This document shows positions 32,669-42,753 of a stretch of 61,263 bases of DNA, in pieces. The notes beneath the pieces are model-generated. The model had not been told where the DNA came from and ran no database searches. It saw only the letters and a list, made by a program, of their open reading frames with translations. The DNA lies in IMG/VR virus record IMGVR_UViG_3300045432_000021, positions 1 to 61,263 of that record. One strand, written 5' to 3'. Within the stretch, counting starts at the first letter, position 1. Each line of letters begins with the position of its first letter. Source of the DNA: a virus. The position numbers and the translations under genes were made by a program.

Positions 32669-34407
32669 GCTTTTCCAGCTAATGCAGCTGTTACCTGATC
32701 TTTAGTGCCAACGCAAAATCTTACTCTCATTTCTCCAACATCAGGTAAACTTGCAGCGAATACTCGCTTCCAGCCGCCAGGTACAAATTCTAAAGTACGT
32801 CCAGGTACCGGTTTGACTCCTGTTATTTTGTAAAAGGCGTACGGGGTAAAATCTATGATTTTATTGCCACCTTTTGCGGCGCCCTTACGATCAATACATT
32901 GTACTAATTCATAGGGCTTGCCTTTGAACGACACAGCAGCAAATACTTGATTATTACGAGCAAGTCTGCCGAAGTCTGAAAGCTTCAATTTAAGACCTGA
33001 TTCAGAGATTATTACTTCACTTATAGCTACTCCATGATTAAATGCGTTGAGTTTATATTGAGTAAGGTCTAAATTATTCACAGCAGCTCGCGTATAACCA
33101 GAGGATGAACCTCCTTGTCCATTTAAATATTGATCTATTAAAACATGATCTCTTTCCCCTGCCATACTAGGAGTGAGTACCTTACCTATGTTAGCAGTAC
33201 CTTCAAGAGTATGTATGTCATCTGGAGTCTCGTCATAAGAGTCTGTCCATACTATCTTGTCCTCGTCATCCTTCCATGCAGCAAAAACAGTAAATCTAAA
33301 ATCGGGACCCTTAATATAACTACGAGCTATTACTGGTTCGCTTACAAACACTTGATCAGTATAAGGCACAGCTGGGGGAGAGACTTCATTTAAATTAAGA
33401 TTATCATTAGTCTCAGGAGCCACTCTGTCAGATTGACCCACTGAATTAAAAGCTGTGGGAGTACCGTTGACACTCCCTATTGTAGGAGTCTTATTAACTT
33501 GAGATAGATTCTGAGATGAATCATAACCGTTATATCTAACTGAGTATTCATACTTCGTGAAGCTACCTCCAAGATTAGATGCTATCTCGCCTAGTATATT
33601 TGATGATAGGGTATTAATATCAAAATAAGTTTTTAAATCTGGAGTATATCTATAGTTATTAGGAGTTGATCTAAGTGATTGACCACTAGCAGCCTTCTGA
33701 ATAAAGAGAGGTTTATCAGGTTCATCTACTAAAGCCCCTTGTATAGCACCCCATGTATCACTGCAAGCCTTAGAAACCTCTGTTATACCATCCTGGAAAG
33801 CTTTTGGAATCTTATTAAACACAGACATATCCATTCCATTTGTAATACTAATCATGGAATCTTTTAGTTCGTCAAGCGATAGCATCGATGTGCTAGTTGC
33901 GGAAGGTATAACTTGTGTTATCTTACCAATACTAGGTGATGGCGAACTAAAAACATTAAACGGAGCATACAAGCAATCCTTTAAAGCATTTTTTAGACTT
34001 TTATAAAAAGCTATATTACTCGGCGATACATCATTTACAAAGAAGTTATCTGACTCACCAGTCTCATTACCCTCGGCTGTTGTGGGTAGTTTATCAATAT
34101 TTGCAAAAATATATTCTACTCTCTTTATCTCATCTTTAAAAATAGGATAGTTATTAATTTTGCGTACATAAAAATTTATAGTTGCAGGATCAATATAACT
34201 ACTACATAATATAAAGGTATTTGTAAAGGTCTCTCTTGCCTTTAAATTACCATTTATAGCTTTATTAAAGTTTATAGCTAATTCAAAATCTAATTGTAAA
34301 TCAGGATCGTCTAGTAACTCACACAAAGTTGTATCGAACTTTATAAACTCTCTACTCAGAGCATATCCAAACAGCTTTTCAGCTAAATTAGATTTATATA
34401 TTATCAT
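32665..34407 (-). CDS. Tail/baseplate-associated structural protein (unknown; hub or spike region by position)
   Basis: 580 residues. The N-terminal 160 residues are helical (KLFGYALSREFIKFDTTLCE). The middle is low-complexity. Residues about 380-560 form a beta-rich domain with ARNNQVFAAVSFKGKPYELV and a late FVPGGWKRV. No lysozyme motif is recognised. The gene is adjacent to the hub and gp53 genes, where T4 has gene 5, so a spike or hub-cap role is possible. GTTAAATA lies 6 nt before the ATG. Confidence 0.72.
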   Translation of the reverse strand: MIIYKSNLAEKLFGYALSREFIKFDTTLCELLDDPDLQLDFELAINFNKAINGNLKARETFTNTFILCSSYIDPATINFYVRKINNYPIFKDEIKRVEYIFANIDKLPTTAEGNETGESDNFFVNDVSPSNIAFYKSLKNALKDCLYAPFNVFSSPSPSIGKITQVIPSATSTSMLSLDELKDSMISITNGMDMSVFNKIPKAFQDGITEVSKACSDTWGAIQGALVDEPDKPLFIQKAASGQSLRSTPNNYRYTPDLKTYFDINTLSSNILGEIASNLGGSFTKYEYSVRYNGYDSSQNLSQVNKTPTIGSVNGTPTAFNSVGQSDRVAPETNDNLNLNEVSPPAVPYTDQVFVSEPVIARSYIKGPDFRFTVFAAWKDDEDKIVWTDSYDETPDDIHTLEGTANIGKVLTPSMAGERDHVLIDQYLNGQGGSSSGYTRAAVNNLDLTQYKLNAFNHGVAISEVIISESGLKLKLSDFGRLARNNQVFAAVSFKGKPYELVQCIDRKGAAKGGNKIIDFTPYAFYKITGVKPVPGRTLEFVPGGWKRVFAASLPDVGEMRVRFCVGTKDQVTAALAGKA

Positions 34408-34413
34408 GTTATT

Positions 34414-34421
34414 TATTTAAC
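34414..34421 (-). promoter_or_regulatory. Late-type box GTTAAATA, 6 nt before ATG 34407
   Basis: Sits in the 38-nt gap after the hub gene. Confidence 0.5.
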
Positions 34422-34445
34422 TGATTATAACTAGAATTATACCAT

Positions 34446-36104
34446 CTACTCAATAAATGGCGCACCTTCAGGAATTGGTACCTCTAGATTAGCATCTGTA
34501 ACTACTGTAGGGTCTGACGATTCTGCAGTATCTGGTACTGGTTCTCCTTGCGAGATATCAGGTAGAAGACTTGTGTCTATAACGTCATCATCATTCTCAG
34601 ACGACTCGGGCAGGTCTGGTGAATTATTATTGCTATTATTAGGTTCTATAAAATCTGTATTATTAGTTCTAGTCGATGGAGCAACGTTATTAGTAGCAGC
34701 AGAGTTTACTTTCTGTACTACATCGGCTTTCACTAAACCATTTTTATCTTCAATAAAGATTTTAACTGCTGTTATTTCATTACTGTATATTTCATTTGAA
34801 AAGATATGCTTTATACCTATAACAAACCAATATCCAGTTGCTGATGAGTCTCTATCTCCTTCATAACCTCCGTTTAATTTAATAAATCTTCCTGGCTTAC
34901 GATACGGGTTTCCTGTTGTACTAAATATAACAGCTGTATTATCATAAATAAAACTCTTGTATAACATCGAAGTAATGCCATCTTCAAGTAAATTCTCATC
35001 ATCAAGAATTTTATAATCAAACGCTAATATTTTTTCAACAGAATTGTCATCTTTTATATCTACTCTTGTAGGCAAATTACTAAGCTTATTTTCAAGAGCA
35101 TCTTGCTGGAAACCCTCTCTTAAACTTTTATACTTAACATCGACTCCAATAACATCGGTAAGATTTAATAGCGATGTTACTCCTGTGTAATTCACCCACT
35201 TTTCTTCGTACAAATATTTAAAATCCGGTCTTATGACGGTTACATTTTCTATGTTATTTTCACGATACGAAGGCGCGTTGGATTCACCACCTATAGTAAA
35301 TTGCTCTAATACCTCTTCAGTTAAATTCTTATTATTAGTCTCAAGCTTACTGATTAAACTTCTTATTTTCTCGAATAAAGGTATAATCCTAAACTTTCTA
35401 ATAACAGCTTTTTTATTTTGGTTTCTTTCTTCTACAAAATTTTCTAATTGCAATAATCCTGGACTTTTTTTATCACCGGTTAAAAGCAAATACTTATATA
35501 GTAGTTTTAAAAAGTCGTAATAGCTGTTACTCTTTAATATAGAAGCATCAACACTCATTTCATTACTACTCTCTCTGTGTGTTTCAAAGCTAGCTTTATC
35601 AATAATATCTTCATTATTAAAGCATTTCAATAATAAGTTATATATAGAATCTGTTATCTTGCCACTAGCCTTTAATTCAGAAGGCTCGAGCTTTTTCTGT
35701 CTAAGTAGATTTATAGAGTATTCCTCGAAGTTATATATAGCGCTCTTGTCAATAGGGTTAGGAGATGGCTCTGTATTATTCTGTAGTATAGTTAGAGCTT
35801 GTAAAGAGTTATCCTGTAAATTAGTTTCTTTAAAATCTAAGTTTTCTATATTAATATCAAAGAGAGATGTACTGTCATTAACACCAGATCCTAAACCTAA
35901 CTTATCTAATATACCATAAAAATTATTAAAGACAACCGTTCCTACAAATCCCATATTAGCAAGATTGTCATCTATCTCTAGATACTTTACAATACCTTTT
36001 GGCAAAGGTATAAACTTATTAGTTTTAGTATCACCGGTTAGTTTTGATATAGAGAAATTAAACCGATAAACACTATTCTTGATATTAGATAAGTTATCGT
36101 TCAT
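34446..36104 (-). CDS. Probable baseplate hub protein (gp27-like)
   Basis: 552 residues. Residues 45-70 (DDNLANMGFVGTVVFNNFYG) follow the pattern of the first hub beta-barrel, and residues about 425-470 (GNPYRKPGRFIKLNGG, then GYWFVIGIKHIFSNEIYSNE) follow the second barrel pattern found in gp27/gpD-like hubs. The C-terminal 100 residues are acidic and disordered. The hub connects the spike to the tail tube. It overlaps gp53 by 4 nt (ATGA), so both are made from one message. Confidence 0.65.
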   Translation of the reverse strand: MNDNLSNIKNSVYRFNFSISKLTGDTKTNKFIPLPKGIVKYLEIDDNLANMGFVGTVVFNNFYGILDKLGLGSGVNDSTSLFDINIENLDFKETNLQDNSLQALTILQNNTEPSPNPIDKSAIYNFEEYSINLLRQKKLEPSELKASGKITDSIYNLLLKCFNNEDIIDKASFETHRESSNEMSVDASILKSNSYYDFLKLLYKYLLLTGDKKSPGLLQLENFVEERNQNKKAVIRKFRIIPLFEKIRSLISKLETNNKNLTEEVLEQFTIGGESNAPSYRENNIENVTVIRPDFKYLYEEKWVNYTGVTSLLNLTDVIGVDVKYKSLREGFQQDALENKLSNLPTRVDIKDDNSVEKILAFDYKILDDENLLEDGITSMLYKSFIYDNTAVIFSTTGNPYRKPGRFIKLNGGYEGDRDSSATGYWFVIGIKHIFSNEIYSNEITAVKIFIEDKNGLVKADVVQKVNSAATNNVAPSTRTNNTDFIEPNNSNNNSPDLPESSENDDDVIDTSLLPDISQGEPVPDTAESSDPTVVTDANLEVPIPEGAPFIE

Positions 36105-36481
36105 GCATTTATTTGTTGCTCTATATTAGTTAATACATTATCAATAAACCCTGGCTTTATATATCTATATGATTCGCCACTTTTAGCAAGAAATATATCC
36201 TTAGGCTTATTAATAATAAATATTAACCACCATAGATCTATTGTACCATACAATCTAAATGAGAGAGTCGTCCAGGCAGTATTAACATTTGGTGTTATAA
36301 CATTGAAAATACTATCATCAAGATCATCAGGTATCATAATCTTGTTGTTTATATTATAAAAGTAATAGCTATTATCTTTATCTTTTAATAGTTTAAAAAC
36401 TTTAAAAATATTTTCATACCTAGTTCTGGTGAGACTAGGTAGATCTGTTACTTGATTTTGACTTAAGCCTATAGGGTTCAT
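36101..36481 (-). CDS. gp53: Baseplate wedge protein gp53
   Basis: 126 residues. TAWTTLSFRLYGTIDLWWLI followed by FIINKPKDIF matches the core of the gp53/LysM-like wedge family, and the end (KPGFIDNVLTNIEQQI) matches as well. In T4 gp53 bridges wedge and hub. TATAAATA lies 17 nt before the ATG, farther than usual. Confidence 0.88.
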   Translation of the reverse strand: MNPIGLSQNQVTDLPSLTRTRYENIFKVFKLLKDKDNSYYFYNINNKIMIPDDLDDSIFNVITPNVNTAWTTLSFRLYGTIDLWWLIFIINKPKDIFLAKSGESYRYIKPGFIDNVLTNIEQQINA

Positions 36482-36498
36482 TAAATTATATGGTTAAG

Positions 36499-36506
36499 TA
36501 TTTATA
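36499..36506 (-). promoter_or_regulatory. Late box TATAAATA, 17 nt before gp53 ATG
   Basis: Perfect consensus with the longest spacer seen; overlaps the stop of the tube cap gene. Confidence 0.6.
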
Positions 36507-37632
36507 GAGTACCAGTTCTAATCTTACGACCTGTGAAGCCAGAATTAATCATTGTATTAGCTACATCAGCTAATAAACTTGTAAAAGTTAAGGTTACTAT
36601 ATATGCATCAGGTATAGAAGTCTCAACAGTTCTACTAACAGATGGGGTAGGTCCCTCCTGACCATCTAAGTTTTTTAAATCAGCTGCACCTAATAATTGA
36701 GGAATAGTGACTGGTAAATTACGTCGGGTCCCTTGGAAGTTAATTTCCATATTACTAATATAGCTGTACGGCATATAAATTTGTCCAGGTATAGTTAAGT
36801 TGTATAGCTTAGGAGGTGAGATGCGTGAGAAGGAAGTTCTAAAAGGTTTATTTTGAAAAGCTAGAATCCATAAAAATTCATAGTTTTGCTGATAGGAGAG
36901 CTTATCTGTCTTCTTAACAGTATTATATAGAGGAAAGCTAACAGTTACACTTTCACCTTCAGTACTATATTGAAAATATTTCGGCTTTTCGATAAAAGTT
37001 CCAGGCTGGGTTATGTTGAATAAAGCTGCTGTTTGCTCTACACCGCTTTGTGCTAAATCTATATTCTGTTTAATACCGTCACTTAAAAAACCAGAGTCAG
37101 AATTCCAAGTGCTTTTTGCTCTTAAGGGAGTCTCATTAAAGAAAGGTAGAGAGTAATTAAATCCAGTTGGCTTTGTTAGGTATATACCAATATAGGATTT
37201 TAACTTATCATCTAATAACCCTTCATCACTACCTGTATCGGCTTTTATTTTGTTTAATAATGTTTCTAAGAAATTATCTGTAAGATTATAGGTTGGACCT
37301 AGTGACATTGCACCTATTAAGGAATCTAACTTAGTTTTCAGCGTACTGAGGGTTTCTTGATTATTTATACCTGTTTTAAAAGCATTAATATAATATAATG
37401 CAGAAGATATTAACGAGTTTTGTAATTGTTCTCTTTCTTGCAAGTACATAACAGGTACCTTTTTAAGCGCTGCTAGATTATGAGGTGATATTGTCCATGC
37501 AAAATCACTGACAACATCAATAATGGTGCCAGTCGAGACTAGCTTTACAAGAGGGTCAGTATTCTGCACAGTAACACCAAGTATTGATGTAGAGGTCTCT
37601 TCCGTAGTAGTTGCGTAGTATGGTCCTGCCAT
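36502..37632 (-). CDS. Tail tube cap or initiator protein (gp48/gp54-like)
   Basis: 376 residues (T4 gp48 has 364, gp54 320). The C-terminal half has a tube-like pattern (LTIPGQIYMPYSYISNMEIN, then IPDAYIVTLTFTSLLADVAN), matching baseplate proteins on which the tail tube starts. The N-terminus is helical. It starts 1 nt before the stop of the tape measure gene, i.e. 1 nt gap, so the pair is co-transcribed. Whether it corresponds to gp48 or gp54 cannot be decided here. Confidence 0.65.
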   Translation of the reverse strand: MAGPYYATTTEETSTSILGVTVQNTDPLVKLVSTGTIIDVVSDFAWTISPHNLAALKKVPVMYLQEREQLQNSLISSALYYINAFKTGINNQETLSTLKTKLDSLIGAMSLGPTYNLTDNFLETLLNKIKADTGSDEGLLDDKLKSYIGIYLTKPTGFNYSLPFFNETPLRAKSTWNSDSGFLSDGIKQNIDLAQSGVEQTAALFNITQPGTFIEKPKYFQYSTEGESVTVSFPLYNTVKKTDKLSYQQNYEFLWILAFQNKPFRTSFSRISPPKLYNLTIPGQIYMPYSYISNMEINFQGTRRNLPVTIPQLLGAADLKNLDGQEGPTPSVSRTVETSIPDAYIVTLTFTSLLADVANTMINSGFTGRKIRTGTL

Positions 37633-37633
37633 T

Positions 37634-40600
37634 TTAGATAGTAGCTATATTGTTCATGGAATCAAACTCAGACCTAAGATTAAATGGAGTCAAAGATGGT
37701 CTTGTTTCTTTTTTTCTGCCTCCAGTTGTATTATTGTAATTATTATTAATATTGTTAGTTTCCTTAGCTATTAGAGCTTTTATTCCTTCTCTAATCTCCT
37801 CTAATACTTTTACTTGTCGTGTAGCTATGCTAAATTGCTTATCATTAGTCGAAGTAATACTTGATACAAGGTTATTAAAAGAGTTTTCTGCTTTCTTACC
37901 TAATACTTCACTCTTGTTTTTAAAGCTATATACTCTATCTTTTACTTCTCTAGAAGCAAGATCAACAGTCTTTTTAACTGTAGCTGGCATTGAGTTGACT
38001 TTTAAGTTAATATTAGGTACTATCTCCTTTATATTATTAACTACTTTACTAGCTCTAGTAGATACCGCACTACTCGCTTCTCTGACAACTTTAATTGTAG
38101 TCTCTTTTGCGTTCTTAAACATATTAGGTAGTTCAGGAATTATTTTTTTAATATTATCTACCTGTCTCGATGCCTTAATAGGTAACTCATTAATTATTTT
38201 TTTAATATTATTAAATTGGCTCGAAATTACATTATACTGCTTATCTTTGGTTGCTATTATACTTGATATTAAATTGTTAATAGCTCCACCAGCTTTCATG
38301 CCTAGAACTTCATCTTTGTCATTAAATTTATATACCTTATTATCCTTAACTAAGAAGTCCTGTAACTCTTCTTCTTTAATAGGAGAATCTACAAGAAGTT
38401 TACCTATAGCTCTAGTCCATTCAGGCTTTATTAAGAGATCTGTTACTACTTTAGCACCTAATCTACCTACTGCATCACCTAATAGACCTCCAGCAAGAGT
38501 ACCTAGACCTCCTGCTAGGGTAGCAGCTCCTCCTGTAAATAGATTCGCAGCAGCAGCACCAGCTGCACCACCAAGTAACCCAGCTATACCTTGACTTAAT
38601 CTTTGGCCAGCTAGAAAATATAATTCGTCATCAGACTTTATCTGATTACTTGCTCTCATTTTCTTATATTCCTCTATTTGACCTCTACCAAAGAAAAGCT
38701 CTGTAAGAGGTCCAACTATAGGTAATTTAGTACTTACGAATTTGGAAGCTTTAGCTAGCTTCTTTATTACCCCTCTTGGGCCACCTAGTTCTGCGCTCGC
38801 TCTAGAAAATACACCTGCGAGATACGCCTTTAAAGGCTCTATAGCAGCAGTCTTAACTGCTGAAGCAGCTCTACCAGCACCCGCCACCACAGCAGAAGCA
38901 GCCTTACTAGCGCCTGAACGCACTGCTGAGGCACCCTTACTGACACTAGATGTAGCCGCGGCGGCACCTGACTTAATAAAATCAATTACCTTATTAGCTC
39001 TAGACGGTAAGGCGCTTTGTGCACTAGACATTACCTTACTAGCGCCTGAACGCACTGCTGAGGCACCTGCTTTAGCTAGCTCAGCACCCTTACCAGCAAC
39101 TGATGTAACAGCTGAAGCAGCTTTACTAGCGCCTGATGCAACTGCTGAGGCACCTGCTTTAGCGAGCTGTGCAGCCTTATCTGTTGCAGCAGATAAAATA
39201 CCCTTTGCACCCTCAACTATCCTAGTTAATCCGTTATTTATACTTTGACTAAGAGTAGTTATAGTATCATCTAAAGCAGATTTAAATTTATCTTTTAATT
39301 TAATTAACCCCTGACCAAGAGTAGACACAACATCGTCAAACACTGGTTTAATTTTATCTTTCAATTTGCCAAATATAGACTCTAAATCTAATACTCTACT
39401 AATTGAAGATGCTGCATTAGATAATGTTTTGCGAATTGAATCTATTTTTCCTTTAAGGGCATCTTTAATTGTAGATGCAGCTGCTCCTATTCTGGTTCCA
39501 ATAGAAGATAAAGCAGGACCTACTGTTCTATTGAATAAAGATAGAGTTCTTGATACAAGTGGACCTAGTGATTTTACCGTTCTATATAACGACTGTACTA
39601 TACCTGAAAAATTATTATTTAAAAGATCATAAGCTAGTGTAAGACCTATAAGACCTTTAAGTAAGCTATCAATATCGATAGGGGTACCTCGTGATTCAGG
39701 CTTGCTACCCGAGTCAAGTTTCTTAGAGGTAACATCCTTTGCCGTTGCAGGTAGAGTCTTGCTAAATACTTTATTATCTGTGGTATCTAACTTTAATCTG
39801 TTAGCTTCAGGGCCTTTAGAAAATTTTCCTATCTCTAGGACACTACCTAAAATTTCGAATATTATTTTATATTTTTGCTTTTCTGACTCTGTTACTGTAT
39901 TGCTAACTACTAATTTTGTTTCGTTGACAGGAGCTGTAAGAGCTTTATTGTTTACTACTTCACCAACAATAGGTGCTAAAGCAGTCTCAGGTGCTTTATT
40001 TTTGTCTATTTCAGCTACTGCTTTAGCCGTACCAGGTAATTTACCTATAATTTTATTTATAGTTTGATTATTAACTATAAACGTTTTTAAGGATCTAGCT
40101 ATATCTTTAACTCTACTCGAATTAACAGGTTCTACAGCTTCCTTTGGATCTATATCTCTTACCTTATCTACGGCTTTATTAATAGCTGCAGGTAATGTTA
40201 CTGTTTTTAATAAAATTTCCTTTACTTTATTAGTAACATTATTAGTCTTAGTAACATTATTAGTCTTAGTAACATTATTAGTCTTAGTAACATTATTAGT
40301 CTTAGTAACATTATTAGGTGTTACTACAGCGGCTTTAGGAGCTTTATCTACAGCCTTGTCAACTGCTTTATTAGCTACAGGCAATGATATAATTTTAGGT
40401 ATTACTTCTTTGAAATTATTAACTATCTTATTTAAAGTTGTAGAAGGTGCTATTGATTTTGGAGGAACACTCTGCACTTTAACTTCTGCTTTATTAACAA
40501 TATCAGCTTTTAAAATGCGATTGCTTTCTCTTTCATAAGGTTTATAGTTTATAACTTTTAAACTCTGACCTTTTACGGTTTTTTCTAAAGCCTTAAAATC

Positions 40601-41164
40601 GTAGGGAGTTTCGCCAACAGCGCGAAATCCATATTTCGTAGCTAAAGATGATATCTTATCTATAGCTTTACTAAACTTACCTGTTAATGATGCGTCTTTA
40701 TCAACAACTTTTGGGGTGACAACTGTGGCAGTATCTTTAGCAAATTTACCAACCTCTACAGTTCTACTAAAAATTTCAAATATAGACCTATACCTTTGCT
40801 TCTCTACTTCGGCAAGAGTACTGCTTAGTTTTTTTGGTTCAGATTTATCTTCCTTTGTAGAAGGTTTTTGCTTAGTATCTACAGTCTTTTTACTAAGCTC
40901 AGAATACTTTATTGCTGAATCATAAGTTTCGTCAGGCTTATCTTTAGACTGCTCTGCGTTACTTACTTTAAGTTCTTTTTCAATAGAACCCATTCTCTTG
41001 ATAATTATATCAAGAGCGTTACTAATATTCTCAATATATGAAGTTGGCTCTTGCTCAGGTATCTCTTCTTTCTTAATATATTTTGAAGAGGCAGAGTCTT
41101 TATCTGCTTGATTTATGTCTTCAAGTATTTTAACTATCGGAAAAATATCTGATTCTTCTGCCAC
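37634..41164 (-). CDS. Tape measure protein (gp29-like, 1176 aa)
   Basis: 1176 residues, GTG start; the box CTTAAATA ends 5 nt before this GTG and an ATG one base earlier is out of frame. Long helical and Lys/Ala-rich stretches dominate. Residues about 285-312 contain (NNVTKT) repeats from an 18-bp DNA repeat, residues about 650-780 are Ala/Ser/Gly repeats (AKAGASAV, SGASKAASAV), and residues about 865-915 form a hydrophobic GAAGAAAANLF...GGLLG segment. At about 1.5 Angstrom per residue it would set a tail of roughly 175 nm. T4 gp29 is half this length. Identification rests on size, composition and place between hub-assembly and cap genes. Confidence 0.8.
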   Translation of the reverse strand: MAEESDIFPIVKILEDINQADKDSASSKYIKKEEIPEQEPTSYIENISNALDIIIKRMGSIEKELKVSNAEQSKDKPDETYDSAIKYSELSKKTVDTKQKPSTKEDKSEPKKLSSTLAEVEKQRYRSIFEIFSRTVEVGKFAKDTATVVTPKVVDKDASLTGKFSKAIDKISSLATKYGFRAVGETPYDFKALEKTVKGQSLKVINYKPYERESNRILKADIVNKAEVKVQSVPPKSIAPSTTLNKIVNNFKEVIPKIISLPVANKAVDKAVDKAPKAAVVTPNNVTKTNNVTKTNNVTKTNNVTKTNNVTNKVKEILLKTVTLPAAINKAVDKVRDIDPKEAVEPVNSSRVKDIARSLKTFIVNNQTINKIIGKLPGTAKAVAEIDKNKAPETALAPIVGEVVNNKALTAPVNETKLVVSNTVTESEKQKYKIIFEILGSVLEIGKFSKGPEANRLKLDTTDNKVFSKTLPATAKDVTSKKLDSGSKPESRGTPIDIDSLLKGLIGLTLAYDLLNNNFSGIVQSLYRTVKSLGPLVSRTLSLFNRTVGPALSSIGTRIGAAASTIKDALKGKIDSIRKTLSNAASSISRVLDLESIFGKLKDKIKPVFDDVVSTLGQGLIKLKDKFKSALDDTITTLSQSINNGLTRIVEGAKGILSAATDKAAQLAKAGASAVASGASKAASAVTSVAGKGAELAKAGASAVRSGASKVMSSAQSALPSRANKVIDFIKSGAAAATSSVSKGASAVRSGASKAASAVVAGAGRAASAVKTAAIEPLKAYLAGVFSRASAELGGPRGVIKKLAKASKFVSTKLPIVGPLTELFFGRGQIEEYKKMRASNQIKSDDELYFLAGQRLSQGIAGLLGGAAGAAAANLFTGGAATLAGGLGTLAGGLLGDAVGRLGAKVVTDLLIKPEWTRAIGKLLVDSPIKEEELQDFLVKDNKVYKFNDKDEVLGMKAGGAINNLISSIIATKDKQYNVISSQFNNIKKIINELPIKASRQVDNIKKIIPELPNMFKNAKETTIKVVREASSAVSTRASKVVNNIKEIVPNINLKVNSMPATVKKTVDLASREVKDRVYSFKNKSEVLGKKAENSFNNLVSSITSTNDKQFSIATRQVKVLEEIREGIKALIAKETNNINNNYNNTTGGRKKETRPSLTPFNLRSEFDSMNNIATI
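40231..40317. repeat. 18-bp tandem repeat in the tape measure gene
   Basis: Four full copies of TAGTAACATTATTAGTCT and a partial fifth, in frame, encoding repeated NNVTKT. It is a coding microsatellite that can vary in unit number. Confidence 0.95.
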
Positions 41165-41169
41165 ATATA

Positions 41170-41177
41170 TATTTAAG
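41170..41177 (-). promoter_or_regulatory. Late-type box CTTAAATA, 5 nt before GTG 41164
   Basis: Supports the GTG start of the tape measure gene and overlaps the previous stop. Confidence 0.5.
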
Positions 41178-41907
41178 CTCTAGTCAAAAAGTCACCGTCA
41201 ATCGTTAATAGTGCTCCATCGCTAAATGTATATGATGTTTGCTCGTTCTTTCTGTACGACGCTATATACTCTGTTATTTTATTATTAATAGCAAGCGGCA
41301 CACTCTCTAAAAGTTTTTTCTTTTCCGCCGTTGTAATATCGCTGAAGTTAATAATACTGTCTTTTACAGAGATACTTTTAATAAACTTAATAATTTCATA
41401 AGATAGCATCGAACTAATAGTTTCTGATATTTTTGTATCATCAGAAACACTCTTTGAAATATCCTTAAAACAAGCTTCAGAAACCTCAATGTCTAATTTT
41501 AGAGTAGGTACTGTTAACAACACATCTACACCTTTATAGGAGACAGTATGACTATATTTAAAGTCTGTTACATTTTTTGTAAGCTCATCTAAGCTATATT
41601 CTTTTTCATCAATAGTAACAGTCTTACCAAAACTATGCTTTCTTAACTGTAAGAGAATCCACTCAGCATCATAAACAGTAAAATCAATCGACTCTAAACT
41701 ATTCTCAATAATAATTTTATTAAGAATAATTGCTAGTTTAATACTTCCAGTGACGCCATCAATGCTGCATTTTAAGATTTCATGATGCTGCTTTACGGAT
41801 AAAGGTTTAAATTTAACAACCTTATTTACTGATGGTACTAAAATATCTAGCGCTGAATCATCTTCAACGGTTTGTAATTCTTTTAAAATATTTAAAACTT
41901 CACTCAT
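41173..41907 (-). CDS. Baseplate hub assembly protein (gp26/gp51-like)
   Basis: 244 residues. The N-terminal region (KVVKFKPLSVKQHHEILKCS) and the end (LAINNKITEYIASYRKNE) follow the T4 baseplate gp26/gp51 family pattern. These proteins help assemble the hub and do not always stay in the virion. It sits directly upstream of the tape measure gene and follows a second member of the family. Confidence 0.68.
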   Translation of the reverse strand: MSEVLNILKELQTVEDDSALDILVPSVNKVVKFKPLSVKQHHEILKCSIDGVTGSIKLAIILNKIIIENSLESIDFTVYDAEWILLQLRKHSFGKTVTIDEKEYSLDELTKNVTDFKYSHTVSYKGVDVLLTVPTLKLDIEVSEACFKDISKSVSDDTKISETISSMLSYEIIKFIKSISVKDSIINFSDITTAEKKKLLESVPLAINNKITEYIASYRKNEQTSYTFSDGALLTIDGDFLTRA

Positions 41908-41911
41908 ATGA

Positions 41912-42739
41912 TTATTGTATTTGCTGCTGTTGGTTTTTCAACTCTTTATTTTCTTTTTCAACTTCTTTATTGTGTATATTAAGCATAATTCTCGTTTCAA
42001 CTGGTGATAAACTATTGTGAAATTCTGGGTCTGCGCTTATCTTTGTAACATAACCATAAAGTGTCTCAAAGTAGTCAATCAAGTTGTGAGAGTAAAGAGA
42101 GCACACAAATAACATAGGGCTATTAGATAGTAAGTCTATACTATACTGTTGTATATTAAATTCTTCGTTACCATCTATTAAAATAATATCATCTACATTT
42201 TTTAATACTCTTTCAATATAATTTTGTATCTTTATAGCTACCTTTAAAGGCAGACTTTTAATTATATTATCACGCTCGCAATTTGGTAACTTATTAAAGT
42301 CTATATTTATATCCTTTATTTGTATAGATTTAATAACATTTTTAATTTTATCGTTTTCATCCTCGTAATATAGCGTTGTAGGTAACCCAACATTAACTGT
42401 AACGCTACCCACTACTATATTTTCATTATAATTTCTAGTAATTCCCTCAATTTTTCCTAAAATGAGCTCTAAACTAAATGTTAAATTCTTACCATCATCT
42501 GAAGTAAATATAATACTATCACTTATAAAAATCATTCTATAACAAACCAATAGATACAGTCTATCTATTATATCTAGATCTGCTGGAATATTTAAAAACT
42601 GTATAAAGAAATTATTAATTCCTTCTAGATCTCTATTCTCACAATATTTTATAAGAGTTAAGTATAACTTGTTTGGTAACTCTGGTACACGAACACTTAA
42701 ACCACTTGGTAGAGTGATCGGTATTGAAAATTGAAGCAT
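41912..42739 (-). CDS. Second baseplate hub assembly protein (gp26/gp51-like)
   Basis: 275 residues. It opens with FSIPITLPSGLSVRVPELPN, KLYLTLIKYCENRD and shares the layout of the next protein: an N-terminal strand pair, a middle beta domain and a C-terminal helical end, with an additional coiled segment (KEVEKENKELKNQQQQI). T4 has two such proteins, gp26 and gp51. A box-like TATAAATT lies 4 nt before the ATG. Confidence 0.65.
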   Translation of the reverse strand: MLQFSIPITLPSGLSVRVPELPNKLYLTLIKYCENRDLEGINNFFIQFLNIPADLDIIDRLYLLVCYRMIFISDSIIFTSDDGKNLTFSLELILGKIEGITRNYNENIVVGSVTVNVGLPTTLYYEDENDKIKNVIKSIQIKDINIDFNKLPNCERDNIIKSLPLKVAIKIQNYIERVLKNVDDIILIDGNEEFNIQQYSIDLLSNSPMLFVCSLYSHNLIDYFETLYGYVTKISADPEFHNSLSPVETRIMLNIHNKEVEKENKELKNQQQQIQ

Positions 42740-42753
42740 ATCTAATTTATAGT

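Noticed and set aside
37752-38594. Long plus-strand reading frame (280 codons) inside the tape measure gene
   Set aside because: It is the antisense shadow of a low-complexity, Ala/Lys-rich coding strand; it has no promoter box and no domain pattern. The same holds for other open frames opposite this gene.
40231-40317. CRISPR-like repeat array
   Set aside because: The units are contiguous 18-bp tandem copies without spacers and stay in the coding frame of the tape measure gene.
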